DNA of 51,875 bases from Gammaproteobacteria bacterium (GCA_963575655.1 CAUYTY010000055.1:1-51875), one strand, 5' to 3'. Counted from the first letter of the stretch, positions 36,191 to 45,044 are shown. Notes: generated by a model not told the origin, from the letters alone. Numbers and translations are program-made.

Positions 36191-37777
36191 TTATTCCGCT
36201 ACCGGTTGCTCTACCGCCAATGGTGGGGCCGTGAGATGGCTACGCCCCACCAATACCCCACGAACACTAACCCCGCTAGCCGCCAAAACAGCAAAATAGG
36301 CGCTGCCCCCCACGGTAATCCACAGTATTAGATTCAATGCCCGTGTTCCTACCCCCCAACTAATCCAAGACGCCAGATCCCCTGCACCCCGCCACAGTAT
36401 CACTCCTAAAACTAGATTGGCCAACATAATCCGCGCAAAGAAATTACGCCAACCGGGTAGCGGATGATAGACCCCAGCTCGACGTAGATTACGATAGAGT
36501 AATCCGGCATTCAGATAGGCAGAAAGAGTAGTGGCCAACGCCAATCCAGCATGAGCAAGGGGGAAGACCAGGATCACGTTGAAGACCATATTGAAAAGCA
36601 TGGCGGTGATTCCAATTCGTACCGGGGTGCGAGTATCTTGGCGAGAATAAAAACCAGGCACCAAAACTTTGATGAGAATGAAAGCCGGTAGCCCCAAGGA
36701 AAAGGCCATTAGGCTCCGCGTCGCCATCAGGGTATCAGTGGTCCCAAATTCTCCATACTGGAATAAAGTCGCAAGCAGGGGACCGCCTAATAGGGCAAGC
36801 CCCAATCCCGCCGGGATGCCGATCAACATAACTAATCGGAGCGCCCAATCCAGGGTGCGGATAAACCCCTCAGCGTCGCGCGCGGCATTGTCCGTGGAAA
36901 GTTTTGGCAGAATGACCGTAGCAATAGCAATACCGAATACCCCCAATGGGAATTCCAATAATCGATCCGAGTAATAAAGCCAAGAGACGCTTCCCGTCAC
37001 CAGAAAGGAGGCGATTAAGGTATCAAACAATAGATTGACCTGAGCCACCGAGGAACCAAATAGCGTCGGCCCCATGAGTCTGAGGATGCGTCGTACCGCA
37101 GCATCTTGGAAATTGGGGCGGGGGGGCGCAAGCAGCCCCAGGCGGAAGACAGGCGGGAGTTGCACCGCGAGTTGGAGCGCCCCACCCAGCGTTACTCCCC
37201 AAGCAAGCCCCGTCACCGGATGTTCCAGGTGAGGGGCAAACACAAGGGCGCCGGCAATCATCGCCAGATTAAGAAATACTGGAGTAAAAGCGGGCATCCC
37301 GAACCGACCATAGGTGTTGAGTACCCCCCCGGCCAACGCTGCCAACGAGATGAAGGCCAAATACGGGAAAGTGATACGTAGCATCTCAACGGTAAGCCCA
37401 TAACGTACCGGTTCGCTGGTAAAACCTGGGGCGAATAGCCACACCAACAGCGGTGCAGCGAGGATGCCGAGGATCGTCACACCGATAACCACCACCCCCA
37501 AGGCCCCAGCGGCGTGCCCTACCAGGGCGCGCACCTCGTCGTGGCTGTGCAGGGTTTTATGCTCGGAGAGAACTGGCACAAAAGCCTGGGAGAATGACCC
37601 CTCGGCAAACATTCGGCGTAGAAAGTTGGGGATGCGGAAGGCAACGAAAAAGGCATCAGCTCCGTTGCTCGCCCCAAAATAGCGGGCAACCACCATGTCT
37701 CGAAGAAAACCCAGTATCCGTGAGATCAGCGTCATGCCACCAACGGTAAAGGTGGACTGGAGAAGTCGTTTGCTCAT
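36191..37777 (-). CDS. murJ: Lipid II flippase MurJ
   Basis: MurJ moves lipid II across the inner membrane for peptidoglycan synthesis. From ATG 37777 (MSKRLLQSTFTVGGMTLISR) the product has 528 residues and about 14 membrane helices. Family marks are SRILGFLRDMVVARYFGASN, ADAFFVAFRIPNFLRRMFAE, GSFSQAFVPVL, and a helix-7 to helix-8 region FPLGVFGIAIATVILPKLS. The open frame extends 26 codons upstream without homology. It is transcribed together with ribF. Confidence 0.95.
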   Translation of the reverse strand: MSKRLLQSTFTVGGMTLISRILGFLRDMVVARYFGASNGADAFFVAFRIPNFLRRMFAEGSFSQAFVPVLSEHKTLHSHDEVRALVGHAAGALGVVVIGVTILGILAAPLLVWLFAPGFTSEPVRYGLTVEMLRITFPYLAFISLAALAGGVLNTYGRFGMPAFTPVFLNLAMIAGALVFAPHLEHPVTGLAWGVTLGGALQLAVQLPPVFRLGLLAPPRPNFQDAAVRRILRLMGPTLFGSSVAQVNLLFDTLIASFLVTGSVSWLYYSDRLLEFPLGVFGIAIATVILPKLSTDNAARDAEGFIRTLDWALRLVMLIGIPAGLGLALLGGPLLATLFQYGEFGTTDTLMATRSLMAFSLGLPAFILIKVLVPGFYSRQDTRTPVRIGITAMLFNMVFNVILVFPLAHAGLALATTLSAYLNAGLLYRNLRRAGVYHPLPGWRNFFARIMLANLVLGVILWRGAGDLASWISWGVGTRALNLILWITVGGSAYFAVLAASGVSVRGVLVGRSHLTAPPLAVEQPVAE

Positions 37778-37939
37778 ATAGTAAAAACAGTTAGTTCCCT
37801 TGAGGGATGGGGGGGATGAAATGGTGTGTGTAGCGGGTGTGACCCTCACCGCCACCGGGTCAAACCAAAGTGCAAGGCAAGCCTTGCATGCTGACCCCCT
37901 GACGGCGTTAAATCCTTCGATGGGAGTGAGGGTGAGCGG

Positions 37940-38431
37940 TTACCGTGGTGGTGACAAAAGGGTTTGCTGTAACTCGGTGAGTAGGCCCCGGGCTGCGGCA
38001 TCCACGATGTCCAATACGTGCTCAAAACCATCCTGCGCCCCGTAATAGGGGTCAGGAACCTCGTCAACGGGGAGATGAGGCGCAAATTCTAGGAAGAGTC
38101 TGATCTTGTGGCCGCATTGAGGTGGCGCGGCCTGATGGAGCGCGTCGTAGTTGTCTCGATCCATCGCCAATAGGTAGTGATAGTATTCAAAGTCTTTGGG
38201 AACTACGCGTCGTGCCCGGAGTGCATTGAGGTCGACACCGCGACGTGCTGCGGCCTCGCGACTGCGTCGATCCGGTGCTTCACCCACATGGTAGGCGTGT
38301 GTACCGGCAGAATCGATCTCAAACCGGTGCTCAAGGTGGTGCTCTCGCACCAGTCGGGTGAATACTCCCTCCGCAGTAGGGGAACGACAGATGTTACCCA
38401 TACAAACGAAAAGTATTTTGATCTTTTCCAT
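37940..38431 (-). CDS. Low-molecular-weight protein-tyrosine phosphatase
   Basis: A 163-residue phosphatase of the arginine/tyrosine LMW-PTP family. The N-terminal P-loop is FVCMGNICRSPTAEG, giving Cys10 and Arg16 of the CX5R motif. The general-acid region is VPDPYYG, and EIDSAGTHAYHVGEAPDRRS is also conserved. Such enzymes act on tyrosine-phosphorylated proteins, often in exopolysaccharide control; no tyrosine kinase gene is close. It may share a transcript with murJ (gap of about 160 bp). Its 5' end and 30 bases of leader have been duplicated at 38538-38650. Confidence 0.93.
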   Translation of the reverse strand: MEKIKILFVCMGNICRSPTAEGVFTRLVREHHLEHRFEIDSAGTHAYHVGEAPDRRSREAAARRGVDLNALRARRVVPKDFEYYHYLLAMDRDNYDALHQAAPPQCGHKIRLFLEFAPHLPVDEVPDPYYGAQDGFEHVLDIVDAAARGLLTELQQTLLSPPR

Positions 38432-38537
38432 ACTGATGATTCTTCTATCTATCGTGGGGGATGCAGGTAGTCATGGTCACGCCGGGTCGCGCTAGTCTAT
38501 TCGATTTCCGGCTATCCACAAGGTTGCCTTTCTGTAT

Positions 38538-38618
38538 CAGTCGCGTAAAGACTCCCTAAGCGTTGGGAGAACGGCAGATGCTACCCATGCAGAAGAAAAG
38601 AATCTTCATTTTTTTGAT
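38538..38618 (-). pseudogene. Dead duplicate of the LMW-PTP 5' end
   Basis: On the minus strand this reads KKMKILFFCMGSICRSPNA, stop, GVFTRLI, against KIKILFVCMGNICRSPTA-E-GVFTRLV in the intact gene. The start codon is ATC instead of ATG, a TAG at 38556-38558 replaces a Glu codon, and homology ends after about 27 codons. The full homologous block is 113 bp without gaps (38351-38463 against 38538-38650); I count about 81 of the first 110 positions identical. The plus strand of this block is the start of the next gene. Confidence 0.85.
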
Positions 38619-39240
38619 AGCGGTGATTTTGCTGTCCATTGTGGAGGGGACGTTTTTGAGGCTTATTTTGCCACCGTGCGTAGCATCGAATTCGGGACAA
38701 GATCAGACCGCCTCGTTATCGGTAGCAAATAAATCCGAAACGAACCAATCTGTTGAAAACCAATTGGTACCAAACCAATCTTTGGCAAATATCGACAGTC
38801 TCCGAATTCTGGGAGACCAGTTAGACCACCTTCGTGAGATGAATACTCGCCTGGTCGATTATGTTCGTACCTTGCGTCCTACCGCCCCTGGCGAGATTTT
38901 GGTAGAGCAGGTCCGTCATGCCCGTTACTGGGTTGCTATCTACCTTGCCACTGCGGACGAAGATGCCAAACAACGCCTAACCGAGGCATTGACGCGAGTG
39001 GGATATACGGTAACTCCAGGAGATGCCTTGCATCTGCGCCCTATTGATTCGGAACAGCGTGCTAAAGTCTTCTATTTCCACGACGATGCCTTTGGGGCCG
39101 CTGATGAATTAGCCAAGCTTATGGGGCGATTGACGGGAGAAGCTTTTGATATACGCCGAGGCAGCGGGTTATCTCTGCCCTCTGAACAGCAACGTTGGAC
39201 TTTTGTCGTCTCTGCTACGCAAGTCTTTCCCAAGAATTGA
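38578..39240 (+). CDS. Hypothetical membrane-anchored protein with a start made from antisense phosphatase DNA
   Basis: A 220-residue frame. Residues 1-30 (MLPMQKKRIFIFLIAVILLS...) form a signal anchor. A Gln/Asn/Ser-rich spacer with repeated NQS/NQL units covers about 40-70, followed by a short coiled coil (SLRILGDQLDHLREMNTRLV). The C-terminal half (AKVFYFHDDAFGAADELAKL) resembles the small domain at the end of LytR-type proteins, though this is only a similarity by eye. The first 24 codons lie entirely in the duplicated antisense phosphatase block. GGGAG eight bases before ATG 38578 can serve as ribosome site. I do not know the function. Confidence 0.65.
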   Translation: MLPMQKKRIFIFLIAVILLSIVEGTFLRLILPPCVASNSGQDQTASLSVANKSETNQSVENQLVPNQSLANIDSLRILGDQLDHLREMNTRLVDYVRTLRPTAPGEILVEQVRHARYWVAIYLATADEDAKQRLTEALTRVGYTVTPGDALHLRPIDSEQRAKVFYFHDDAFGAADELAKLMGRLTGEAFDIRRGSGLSLPSEQQRWTFVVSATQVFPKN

Positions 39241-39376
39241 GACAATTTTTACCAGTGGTATGGCGTTAGAGCGATGATTGGGTCACGGTAACCATTCACC
39301 TCCTCCCGCCGGGAGAGAAGCAACGGTTACGTTAGTAGCAACTATTTCAAATGAAAACCGTATCCTGAGGCAAAAT

Positions 39377-40189
39377 ATGAAATTATTTTTTGGAATACTC
39401 ACCTTGCTTGGGGCTCTTTTTATTTCCAGCATTGCTGCTTATTTCAGTATCATTGGTCTTGCGGCGATTTTCGCTGCAACTTTTACCCCGGTGGTGGTCA
39501 TGACGGGAGTATTGGAGGGAGGGAAAATAATTGCTGCGGCATGGCTACATGCCAACTGGAAAAACCGAGATGTCAGTTGGCTGCATAAGTTATATCTCAT
39601 CATGGCGGTACTCGTGCTCATGGTGGTGACCGCAGTAGGCATCTACGGTTTTCTCAGTAAGGGGCATTTTGAACAAAAGGCCCCATTGGCGGGTATCAAC
39701 CTTCAAATTGCTCAGCATGAGCAGTCTGTTGCGCAGATTGAACGAGAAAATTCTCGACTTCAGGCGAAAACCGATCAGTTCGACAAAATCATTGATGCCT
39801 ATCTCAGAAACAATAAAGTGACTCTGAGCATCAAGACAAAAAAGGAACAAGATCCTGATCGCAACGAAATTCAGAAACAGATCACAGCCAATAAAAACGA
39901 AATTACTCGGTTGAACAAAGAGTTGTTGTCGTTGCGCTTACAGACTAGTGAGGTTGAGGCAAGTCTGGGGCCGGTTAAATATGTTGCCGCCTTGTTTGGT
40001 TGGCAGGATACGAGCTATGCAATACGGATGCTAATTTTGCTGTTGATGTTCTCCTTCGATCCGTTGGCGATTGTGCTCATCCTTTCTTCTTCTATTTCTC
40101 TGGGTGAATACTTTACCGCAAGCGGTAATAGTAAAAGAAGCATTACTACCTCGTCAGCGTTGGTGCCGCTATCGTCGGTAGCGGAATAG
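39377..40189 (+). CDS. Four-helix membrane protein with a long coiled coil, phage-like
   Basis: From ATG 39377 the protein has 270 residues. Helices span about 3-22, 25-46 and 73-95; a long coiled coil follows (about 110-205: LQIAQHEQSVAQIERENSRL, QIQKQITANKNEITRLNKEL-like), then a final hydrophobic segment (about 215-243, MLILLLMFSFDPLAIVLILS). The motif GVLEGGKIIAAAWLHANWKN, with SWLHKLYLIMAV, recalls membrane proteins found in large tailed-phage genomes, where VLE.(G/A)K...A.WLH.NW is common. That is recollection, not a search. A TGAGG site precedes the start. The open frame extends 33 codons up without support. Function unknown. Confidence 0.7.
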   Translation: MKLFFGILTLLGALFISSIAAYFSIIGLAAIFAATFTPVVVMTGVLEGGKIIAAAWLHANWKNRDVSWLHKLYLIMAVLVLMVVTAVGIYGFLSKGHFEQKAPLAGINLQIAQHEQSVAQIERENSRLQAKTDQFDKIIDAYLRNNKVTLSIKTKKEQDPDRNEIQKQITANKNEITRLNKELLSLRLQTSEVEASLGPVKYVAALFGWQDTSYAIRMLILLLMFSFDPLAIVLILSSSISLGEYFTASGNSKRSITTSSALVPLSSVAE

Positions 40190-40248
40190 GTAACGTTCGA
40201 TCGACAGAGGCGGCTCTGTGTTTTTAATTCTGTGGCAATATTAACAAA

Positions 40249-40398
40249 TAACCTAAGTTGCCACCTACTTGCCCCCCTCCCCAGTCCTCCCCGTAAACGG
40301 GGAGGGAGTAGGCCGCAGACCTCCCCCCGTTTACGGGGGGATTGAGGGGGGACGATTGGATGCGATCCCGAATTTTGAATAGGTGGCAACTTGGGTTA
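40249..40398. mobile_element. Family B MITE, copy with a GC hairpin core
   Basis: 150 bp; ends TAACCTAAGTTGCCACCTA and TAGGTGGCAACTTGGGTTA. The core is CTTGCCCCCCTCCCCAGTCC followed by a pair of hairpins around CCCCGTAAACGGGG and CCCCCCGTTTACGGGGGG. The flanking decamer TTAACAAATA occurs on both sides (40241-40250 and 40396-40405), overlapping the ends, and may be a target duplication. The same left half restarts at 51485. Confidence 0.85.
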
Positions 40399-40460
40399 AC
40401 AAATATCTAGAGATACCCTTCTCTGGTTAGTGGCCTGAATTGACAAAAGGAGAGCGTGCA

Positions 40461-41048
40461 ATGGCAAGGCATAGCTTGCGGCGTAGATTACTAGAATTGG
40501 CTTTTTGGTTGGGATGCGGGAGTTTTTGCGTAGGAGAGTTCGTCTTCGCCGGGGCTCGTGACCCAATGGAGCCACGGGGCGGCACCTTCGTACCTCCTCC
40601 TATTGAAGAACCTGCCCCCTGGAAGGAGCAAACAACCGATTTGCCTCCATTTCCACAGGATGAGGATTTGGTGGAGCTGCCCTTGGATCGATCCGATTAT
40701 CGTTGCTTAATAGATAGTCGGACGCTGATCGTAGGAAAAGATCAGGCGGTGCGTTATACCGCAGTGTTGGTATCCGCAAGTGGGGCGCGCTCAATTTTTT
40801 TCGAGGCGTTGCGTTGTGACAATGGAGAATACAAGACAGAGGCCTATGGCCGCTCTGGGTCTTTCCAGAAGGCATCTGCCCCGCTCTGGCGGCGTATTGA
40901 TGATATTTCTACTGGTTCCTCGCGACAATTTCGACTGGAACTGCGCGCGACATTGTGTGACGAGACGCATCGTCCACTAACTCCAACGGATATGATGAAA
41001 CGCTTAAAGTATCCACCGCCAAGTGGTATCTCCATGCTAGGGCGTTAA
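40461..41048 (+). CDS. CNP1-like family exported protein
   Basis: A 195-residue protein from ATG 40461, fixed by an AAAGGAG site about 10 bases upstream. The N-terminus (LRRRLLELAFWLGCGSFCVG, EFVFAGA) is a signal peptide. The mature part matches the CNP1-like family pattern: PWKEQTTDLPPFPQDEDLVE, YRCLIDSRTLIVGKDQAVRY, ARSIFFEALRCDNGEYKTEA and APLWRRID, with two conserved Cys (in YRC and LRC) and a third near the C-terminus (ATLCDE). The family is common in beta- and gammaproteobacteria and has no established function. It precedes the MCE gene by about 60 bp on the same strand. Confidence 0.82.
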   Translation: MARHSLRRRLLELAFWLGCGSFCVGEFVFAGARDPMEPRGGTFVPPPIEEPAPWKEQTTDLPPFPQDEDLVELPLDRSDYRCLIDSRTLIVGKDQAVRYTAVLVSASGARSIFFEALRCDNGEYKTEAYGRSGSFQKASAPLWRRIDDISTGSSRQFRLELRATLCDETHRPLTPTDMMKRLKYPPPSGISMLGR

Positions 41049-41110
41049 ACAAAATCAGAGCGTTGGCGTTAGTAAATTCTCTAGGCAACTGATTTAGAAC
41101 ATGATGTTTT

Positions 41111-42031
41111 ATGCAAAACCGCGTAGGTTATGCCGCTGTTGGATTGTTTGTGGTACTACTTGGACTTGCCGCTGTGGCGGTGGCCCTATGGTTAGCGGTA
41201 GGAACTTCGAATAAGGTTTACGACACCTATTTAGCCTATATGTCCGAATCAGTTTCTGGTCTCAATCCTGAGGCCCCGGTGAAATACCGTGGAGTGGATA
41301 TCGGGCGGGTGGTGGGTATTTCTCTAGTCCCCAATAATCCTGAAGAGGTAGAATTGCGTCTTTCGCTGGAGCGGGGCGCGCCCATTCGACGTGATACCGT
41401 CGCGGTCCTCAAAACCCAGGGGCTTACCGGTATCGCCTACGTAGAATTAACCGGGGGGAGTCGTAACGCCGAACCGTTAATATCCAAAAAGGGCCATCCC
41501 GCAGTGATCCTCACTGCGCCTTCTCTCTTGGAACGATTGGACATTGCGGTTACTACGGTCCTAGGCAAGATTGAAGCCCTCTCGGGGAACTTCGCCGAGA
41601 TCCTTGCGCCAGAGAATCGGGCTGCACTCGCCAAAATTCTGGCCAATCTCGATACCATCACCAGCGCTGTAGCTCAGCGCACCGGGAGCATTGATCAAAC
41701 ACTGGCCAATGCCAGTATCTCCGTGGATAACATTGCTATGGCTAGTAACTCTCTCGTGCCATTACTAGATTCTTTGCATCGTGGCGCCAACACCATCGAA
41801 TTGGCTGCGCATAATCTGGCTCGAGCGGGCGATGGGGCAAGTTCCGCAGTCCAAGATGGGCGCCGCAGCCTTACTCGCTTTAGTCAGGAAACTTTGCCGG
41901 AGGTTACTGCCCTGGCAACTGAATTGCGCGACCTGGTCGCGGCTCTAAAACGGTTCACCGAACAATTGCAACGTGACCCTAATTCTTTAGTCTTCGGTCG
42001 TCGCGACCGACGTTTAGGGCCTGGAGAATAG
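41111..42031 (+). CDS. MCE (MlaD-type) lipid transport protein
   Basis: A 306-residue inner-membrane-anchored, periplasmic protein. Residues 7-29 (AAVGLFVVLLGLAAVAVALW) are the anchor. One MCE domain follows (about 38-118): SVSGLNPEAPVKYRGVDIGR, VVGISL and LKTQGLTGIAYVELTGG. The rest is a long helical region (about 135-300) typical of MCE proteins that bridge the periplasm. Substrate-binding subunits of this type carry phospholipids or other lipids for an MlaE/MlaF ABC transporter. No permease, ATPase or lipoprotein partner is adjacent, so it is an orphan or works with distant partners. Confidence 0.88.
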   Translation: MQNRVGYAAVGLFVVLLGLAAVAVALWLAVGTSNKVYDTYLAYMSESVSGLNPEAPVKYRGVDIGRVVGISLVPNNPEEVELRLSLERGAPIRRDTVAVLKTQGLTGIAYVELTGGSRNAEPLISKKGHPAVILTAPSLLERLDIAVTTVLGKIEALSGNFAEILAPENRAALAKILANLDTITSAVAQRTGSIDQTLANASISVDNIAMASNSLVPLLDSLHRGANTIELAAHNLARAGDGASSAVQDGRRSLTRFSQETLPEVTALATELRDLVAALKRFTEQLQRDPNSLVFGRRDRRLGPGE

Positions 42032-42154
42032 CTAGAGATTATGGGCAACGGCAAGAAGTGGCAACGTTTATATTGTTTTGTTCTTGAGCCAAAAGTTTGG
42101 GCAATTGGAATCGTATAAACCGTTCAGTAACGAACCTATGTTAATTATCCCTCG

Positions 42155-43549
42155 GTGTGCGGATCTTCCTATTGGGGAGATGTTCTACCAGTGAATTCTT
42201 CATCCGCTATAACCTTTTGGCTAACCCACTCCAATCAGAGTGCCTTACTCCAAAGGCAGGTAAATCCTCTTTCGTTTACTAATACCACTAACGGTTGCCA
42301 GAAGATTCAAGTTGATGCAACGCATAGTTATCAGCCGATGGAGGGGTTTGGTTTCTCCCTGACCGGCGGCAGCGCTTATCTAATCAACCAGCTTACGTCA
42401 TGGGAGCGAGATAGACTCCTGAGAGAAACTTTCTCAAGCGAAAATGATGGAATTGGTGTGAGTTATCTGCGGGTTAGTATTGGCGCATCGGATTTGAGCG
42501 CAACGACTTTTTCCTATGACGATATGCCGATCGGCCAAACCGATCCGGGGCTAATTCATTTCGATTTAAACGCTGGCGACCTTGACCTTATTCCGGTGCT
42601 TCGTGAGATCATTGCAATTAATCCCCAGATCAAAATTATGGGGACACCGTGGTCCGCCCCCCCCTGGATGAAGGATAACAACAGTTTTGTGGGGGGAAGC
42701 CTACGCTCAGAATATTATCAGGTGTACGCCGATTATTTTGTTAGATATCTTCGAGCGATGCGGGATAATGGTATTTATATTCATGCCCTCACCCTGCAGA
42801 ATGAACCGCTGAACAAGAAAAATGATCCGAGTATGGTAATGAAATCGGCGGAGCAGGCCGACTTTATTAAGAATTATCTGGGGCCAGCTTTGTGGAATGC
42901 TGGCCTCCAGGAGGTTGAATTATTTTGCTGGGATCACAACTGCGACGAAAAGCGCTACCCCATCGAAGTTCTTAATATTCTCGATGAGAGTAACGCGCTT
43001 AATTATCTCGCCGGAGTGGCTTGGCATCTCTATGCCGGTGATGCCAGCTCGATATCCGATGTTCATTATCTGTACCCAGAAATGAAGATGGCTTTTACTG
43101 AGCAATGGGTGGGGCGCGACGGAAATTTTGCTGGCGATTTAATCTGGCATATGAAAAATGTCATGGTCGGTACGATCAGGAACTGGAGCCGTGTCGTACT
43201 CGAATGGAATCTTGCGTCTGATCCCGTTTGTCGTCCGCATACGCGCGGAGGAGAGCCTAATTGTGTTGGTGCATTGACGATTGATGTCGATGGTGAAGAG
43301 AAGGTGCGACGCAATGTCTCGTATTATGTCATTGCCCACGCCGCCAAGTTTGTCTGTCCCGGTTCGGTCAGGATATCCTCTACCTCGATAGACTCCCTGC
43401 CTAATGTGGCGTTTAAGACACCAACGGGTGGCATCGTGTTGATTGTGCTCAACGCGACTGGCGACCAGCAAACCTTTGGGATTCAATTTGATGAAAGAGT
43501 AGCTACGACTACACTGGCGGGAGGAAGCGTGGGGACCTATGTCTGGTAA
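42155..43549 (+). CDS. GH30-family glycoside hydrolase
   Basis: A 464-residue retaining glycosidase of family GH30 (glucosylceramidase/endo-1,6-beta-glucanase type). The N-terminal part has the family pattern GFGFSLTGGSAYLIN, SYLRVSIGASDLS, and MGTPWSAPPWMKDNNSFVGG. The acid/base Glu is in TLQNEPLN (E217) and the nucleophile Glu in MAFTEQWVG (E316). The C-terminal beta-sandwich includes YYVIAHAAKFVCPGSVRIS. No signal peptide is visible from the GTG at 42155, where most relatives are secreted; a start further down (GTG 42191) does not change this. The codon and base use look more AT-rich than in the neighbours, so acquisition by transfer is possible. Confidence 0.9.
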   Translation: MCGSSYWGDVLPVNSSSAITFWLTHSNQSALLQRQVNPLSFTNTTNGCQKIQVDATHSYQPMEGFGFSLTGGSAYLINQLTSWERDRLLRETFSSENDGIGVSYLRVSIGASDLSATTFSYDDMPIGQTDPGLIHFDLNAGDLDLIPVLREIIAINPQIKIMGTPWSAPPWMKDNNSFVGGSLRSEYYQVYADYFVRYLRAMRDNGIYIHALTLQNEPLNKKNDPSMVMKSAEQADFIKNYLGPALWNAGLQEVELFCWDHNCDEKRYPIEVLNILDESNALNYLAGVAWHLYAGDASSISDVHYLYPEMKMAFTEQWVGRDGNFAGDLIWHMKNVMVGTIRNWSRVVLEWNLASDPVCRPHTRGGEPNCVGALTIDVDGEEKVRRNVSYYVIAHAAKFVCPGSVRISSTSIDSLPNVAFKTPTGGIVLIVLNATGDQQTFGIQFDERVATTTLAGGSVGTYVW

Positions 43550-43785
43550 CAATCCTAACGTAACCATTCACTCCCAACGGCGTATGAATCAACCATTGAG
43601 TAAGTGGGACCCGAGGCCCTTTCCATAGCTGGCGATGCACCACGTGTCCTAATCTGGGGCACTCCCTGCCGCCACCTAGTGATAGGATTGTTTCCAGAAA
43701 TCGCTTAAATTGTTAGTAGCCATTGAATAACCGTGGACAATGTCTGCTGATGGCAGTTCTTCACGTAGCATGACGAGGTGATGTT

Positions 43786-44418
43786 GTGGAAGACATAGGG
43801 ACCATCGCCCTCACCATGGGGGCATCCTGGGCGAGCGGGATCAACCTGTACGCAACGCTGCTGGTGCTGGGTTATTTGCACCACTCGGGTAGTAACATCC
43901 TGCCACCGGATCTACTGATTGTTGCCAATCCTCTGGTAATGTCTGCGGCAGGGGTCATGTATATGGTGGAATTCTTTGCCGACAAGATCCCTGGTGTAGA
44001 TACGGTGTGGGATACCCTTCATACCTTCGTGCGCATCCCGGCGGGAGCGGCACTGGCGGCGGGAGCAGTGGGGGACGGTGGATTGGCTGCACAGTTTGCG
44101 ATGGTTCTTGTGGGGGGCGGTCTGGCGAGTGCTACCCACGCTACCAAAACTGGAACTCGGGTTCTTATCAATACCTCACCTGAACCTTTTACCAACTGGA
44201 CTGCATCCGTAACCGAAGATGCAATGGTAGTGGGAGGATTGTGGACCGCTCTACACCATCCTGTGTTGTTTTTGGGACTGTTGATAGTCTTTTTGGTGGC
44301 GTTGATCTGGGTTTTACCGCGTCTGTGGCGGGCCTTGCTGCGGATCTTTGCTACCTTGGGACGCTGGCTGGGCTTAACTAAATCATCGTCGCCACCGCCA
44401 TCAAAGTCGGAACTCTAG
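43786..44418 (+). CDS. DUF4126-family membrane protein
   Basis: A 210-residue inner-membrane protein starting at GTG 43786. It shows the DUF4126 pattern: ASWASGINLYATLLVLGYLH near residue 13, EFFADKIPGVDTVWDTLHTF near 62, RIPAGAALAAGAVGD, and GLASATHATKTGTRVLINTS with PEPFTNW. It has about four to five membrane segments, the last one (about 165-187) being VLFLGLLIVFLVALIWVLP, followed by an amphipathic Arg-rich helix and a Ser/Pro tail. The function of the family is unknown. It stands between GH30 and a small secreted protein, with long gaps. Confidence 0.9.
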   Translation: MEDIGTIALTMGASWASGINLYATLLVLGYLHHSGSNILPPDLLIVANPLVMSAAGVMYMVEFFADKIPGVDTVWDTLHTFVRIPAGAALAAGAVGDGGLAAQFAMVLVGGGLASATHATKTGTRVLINTSPEPFTNWTASVTEDAMVVGGLWTALHHPVLFLGLLIVFLVALIWVLPRLWRALLRIFATLGRWLGLTKSSSPPPSKSEL

Positions 44419-44569
44419 CGTAATCTGAATCGTTACCTGGCAAGCTATAGGGCACCATTCCGACGTTACTCTGCCGAAATGATATAGCTAGCAATTCGAG
44501 TTAACGTACAGGCGTTATTAAGAACTCTGAAGACCAGTCGATTGTATTATCTATCAGGAGATCCAGATC

Positions 44570-44839
44570 ATGTTGCACAAAATATTGGCGGTTTTTGCCT
44601 TGATCAGTGTACTGTTCTTTTCGGTGGGAGCAGCAGGCGCAGCCGATAAATTTTTTACGCCGCAACCTCAAGGCACCCCATCCGGGACAACCTCGGGTGG
44701 TCGTTTAGCAACACCGCAGGGATCTACTGACCCGCAAAAGAAAGACGAGGCCGTTAAAAATCGCACCAACAACAATCCTTCCTCCTCCCGAAGACCTGCA
44801 ACGAATGTGGGCGGAAGTACCATTGGTCCAGGAACCTAA
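44570..44839 (+). CDS. Small secreted Ser/Pro/Gly-rich protein
   Basis: An 89-residue frame with a clean signal peptide (residues 1-25: MLHKILAVFALISVLFFSVG, AAGAA-D) and a mature part of about 64 residues that is rich in Gly, Ser, Thr, Pro and Asn, with no Cys or aromatic residues after FF. It looks disordered. A strong AGGAGAT ribosome site 9 bases before ATG 44570 supports translation. No family is recognised. It precedes leuC by about 200 bp but is probably unrelated. Confidence 0.6.
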   Translation: MLHKILAVFALISVLFFSVGAAGAADKFFTPQPQGTPSGTTSGGRLATPQGSTDPQKKDEAVKNRTNNNPSSSRRPATNVGGSTIGPGT

Positions 44840-45044
44840 CCTGGAACAGGTAGTAAAATAGCAATCGTTCATTCCCTCTCCTCACGAGAGAGGAAGGCGA
44901 TTATGTAATAATGAACCGCAATGATCGTTTTGTCAAATTCTGGGGTGTCTGTTAGATTTTCCCAGAAATGATGCTGACCAAACGTATGATTGTCTTTCTT
45001 GTTTCTGACTATCGCTAGTAACAAATCCTCTGAAGAGTCTCTCA

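Noticed and set aside
38177-38470. 97-codon plus-strand frame across the phosphatase gene
   Set aside because: It is antisense to the conserved phosphatase and in a different frame from the overprinted start.
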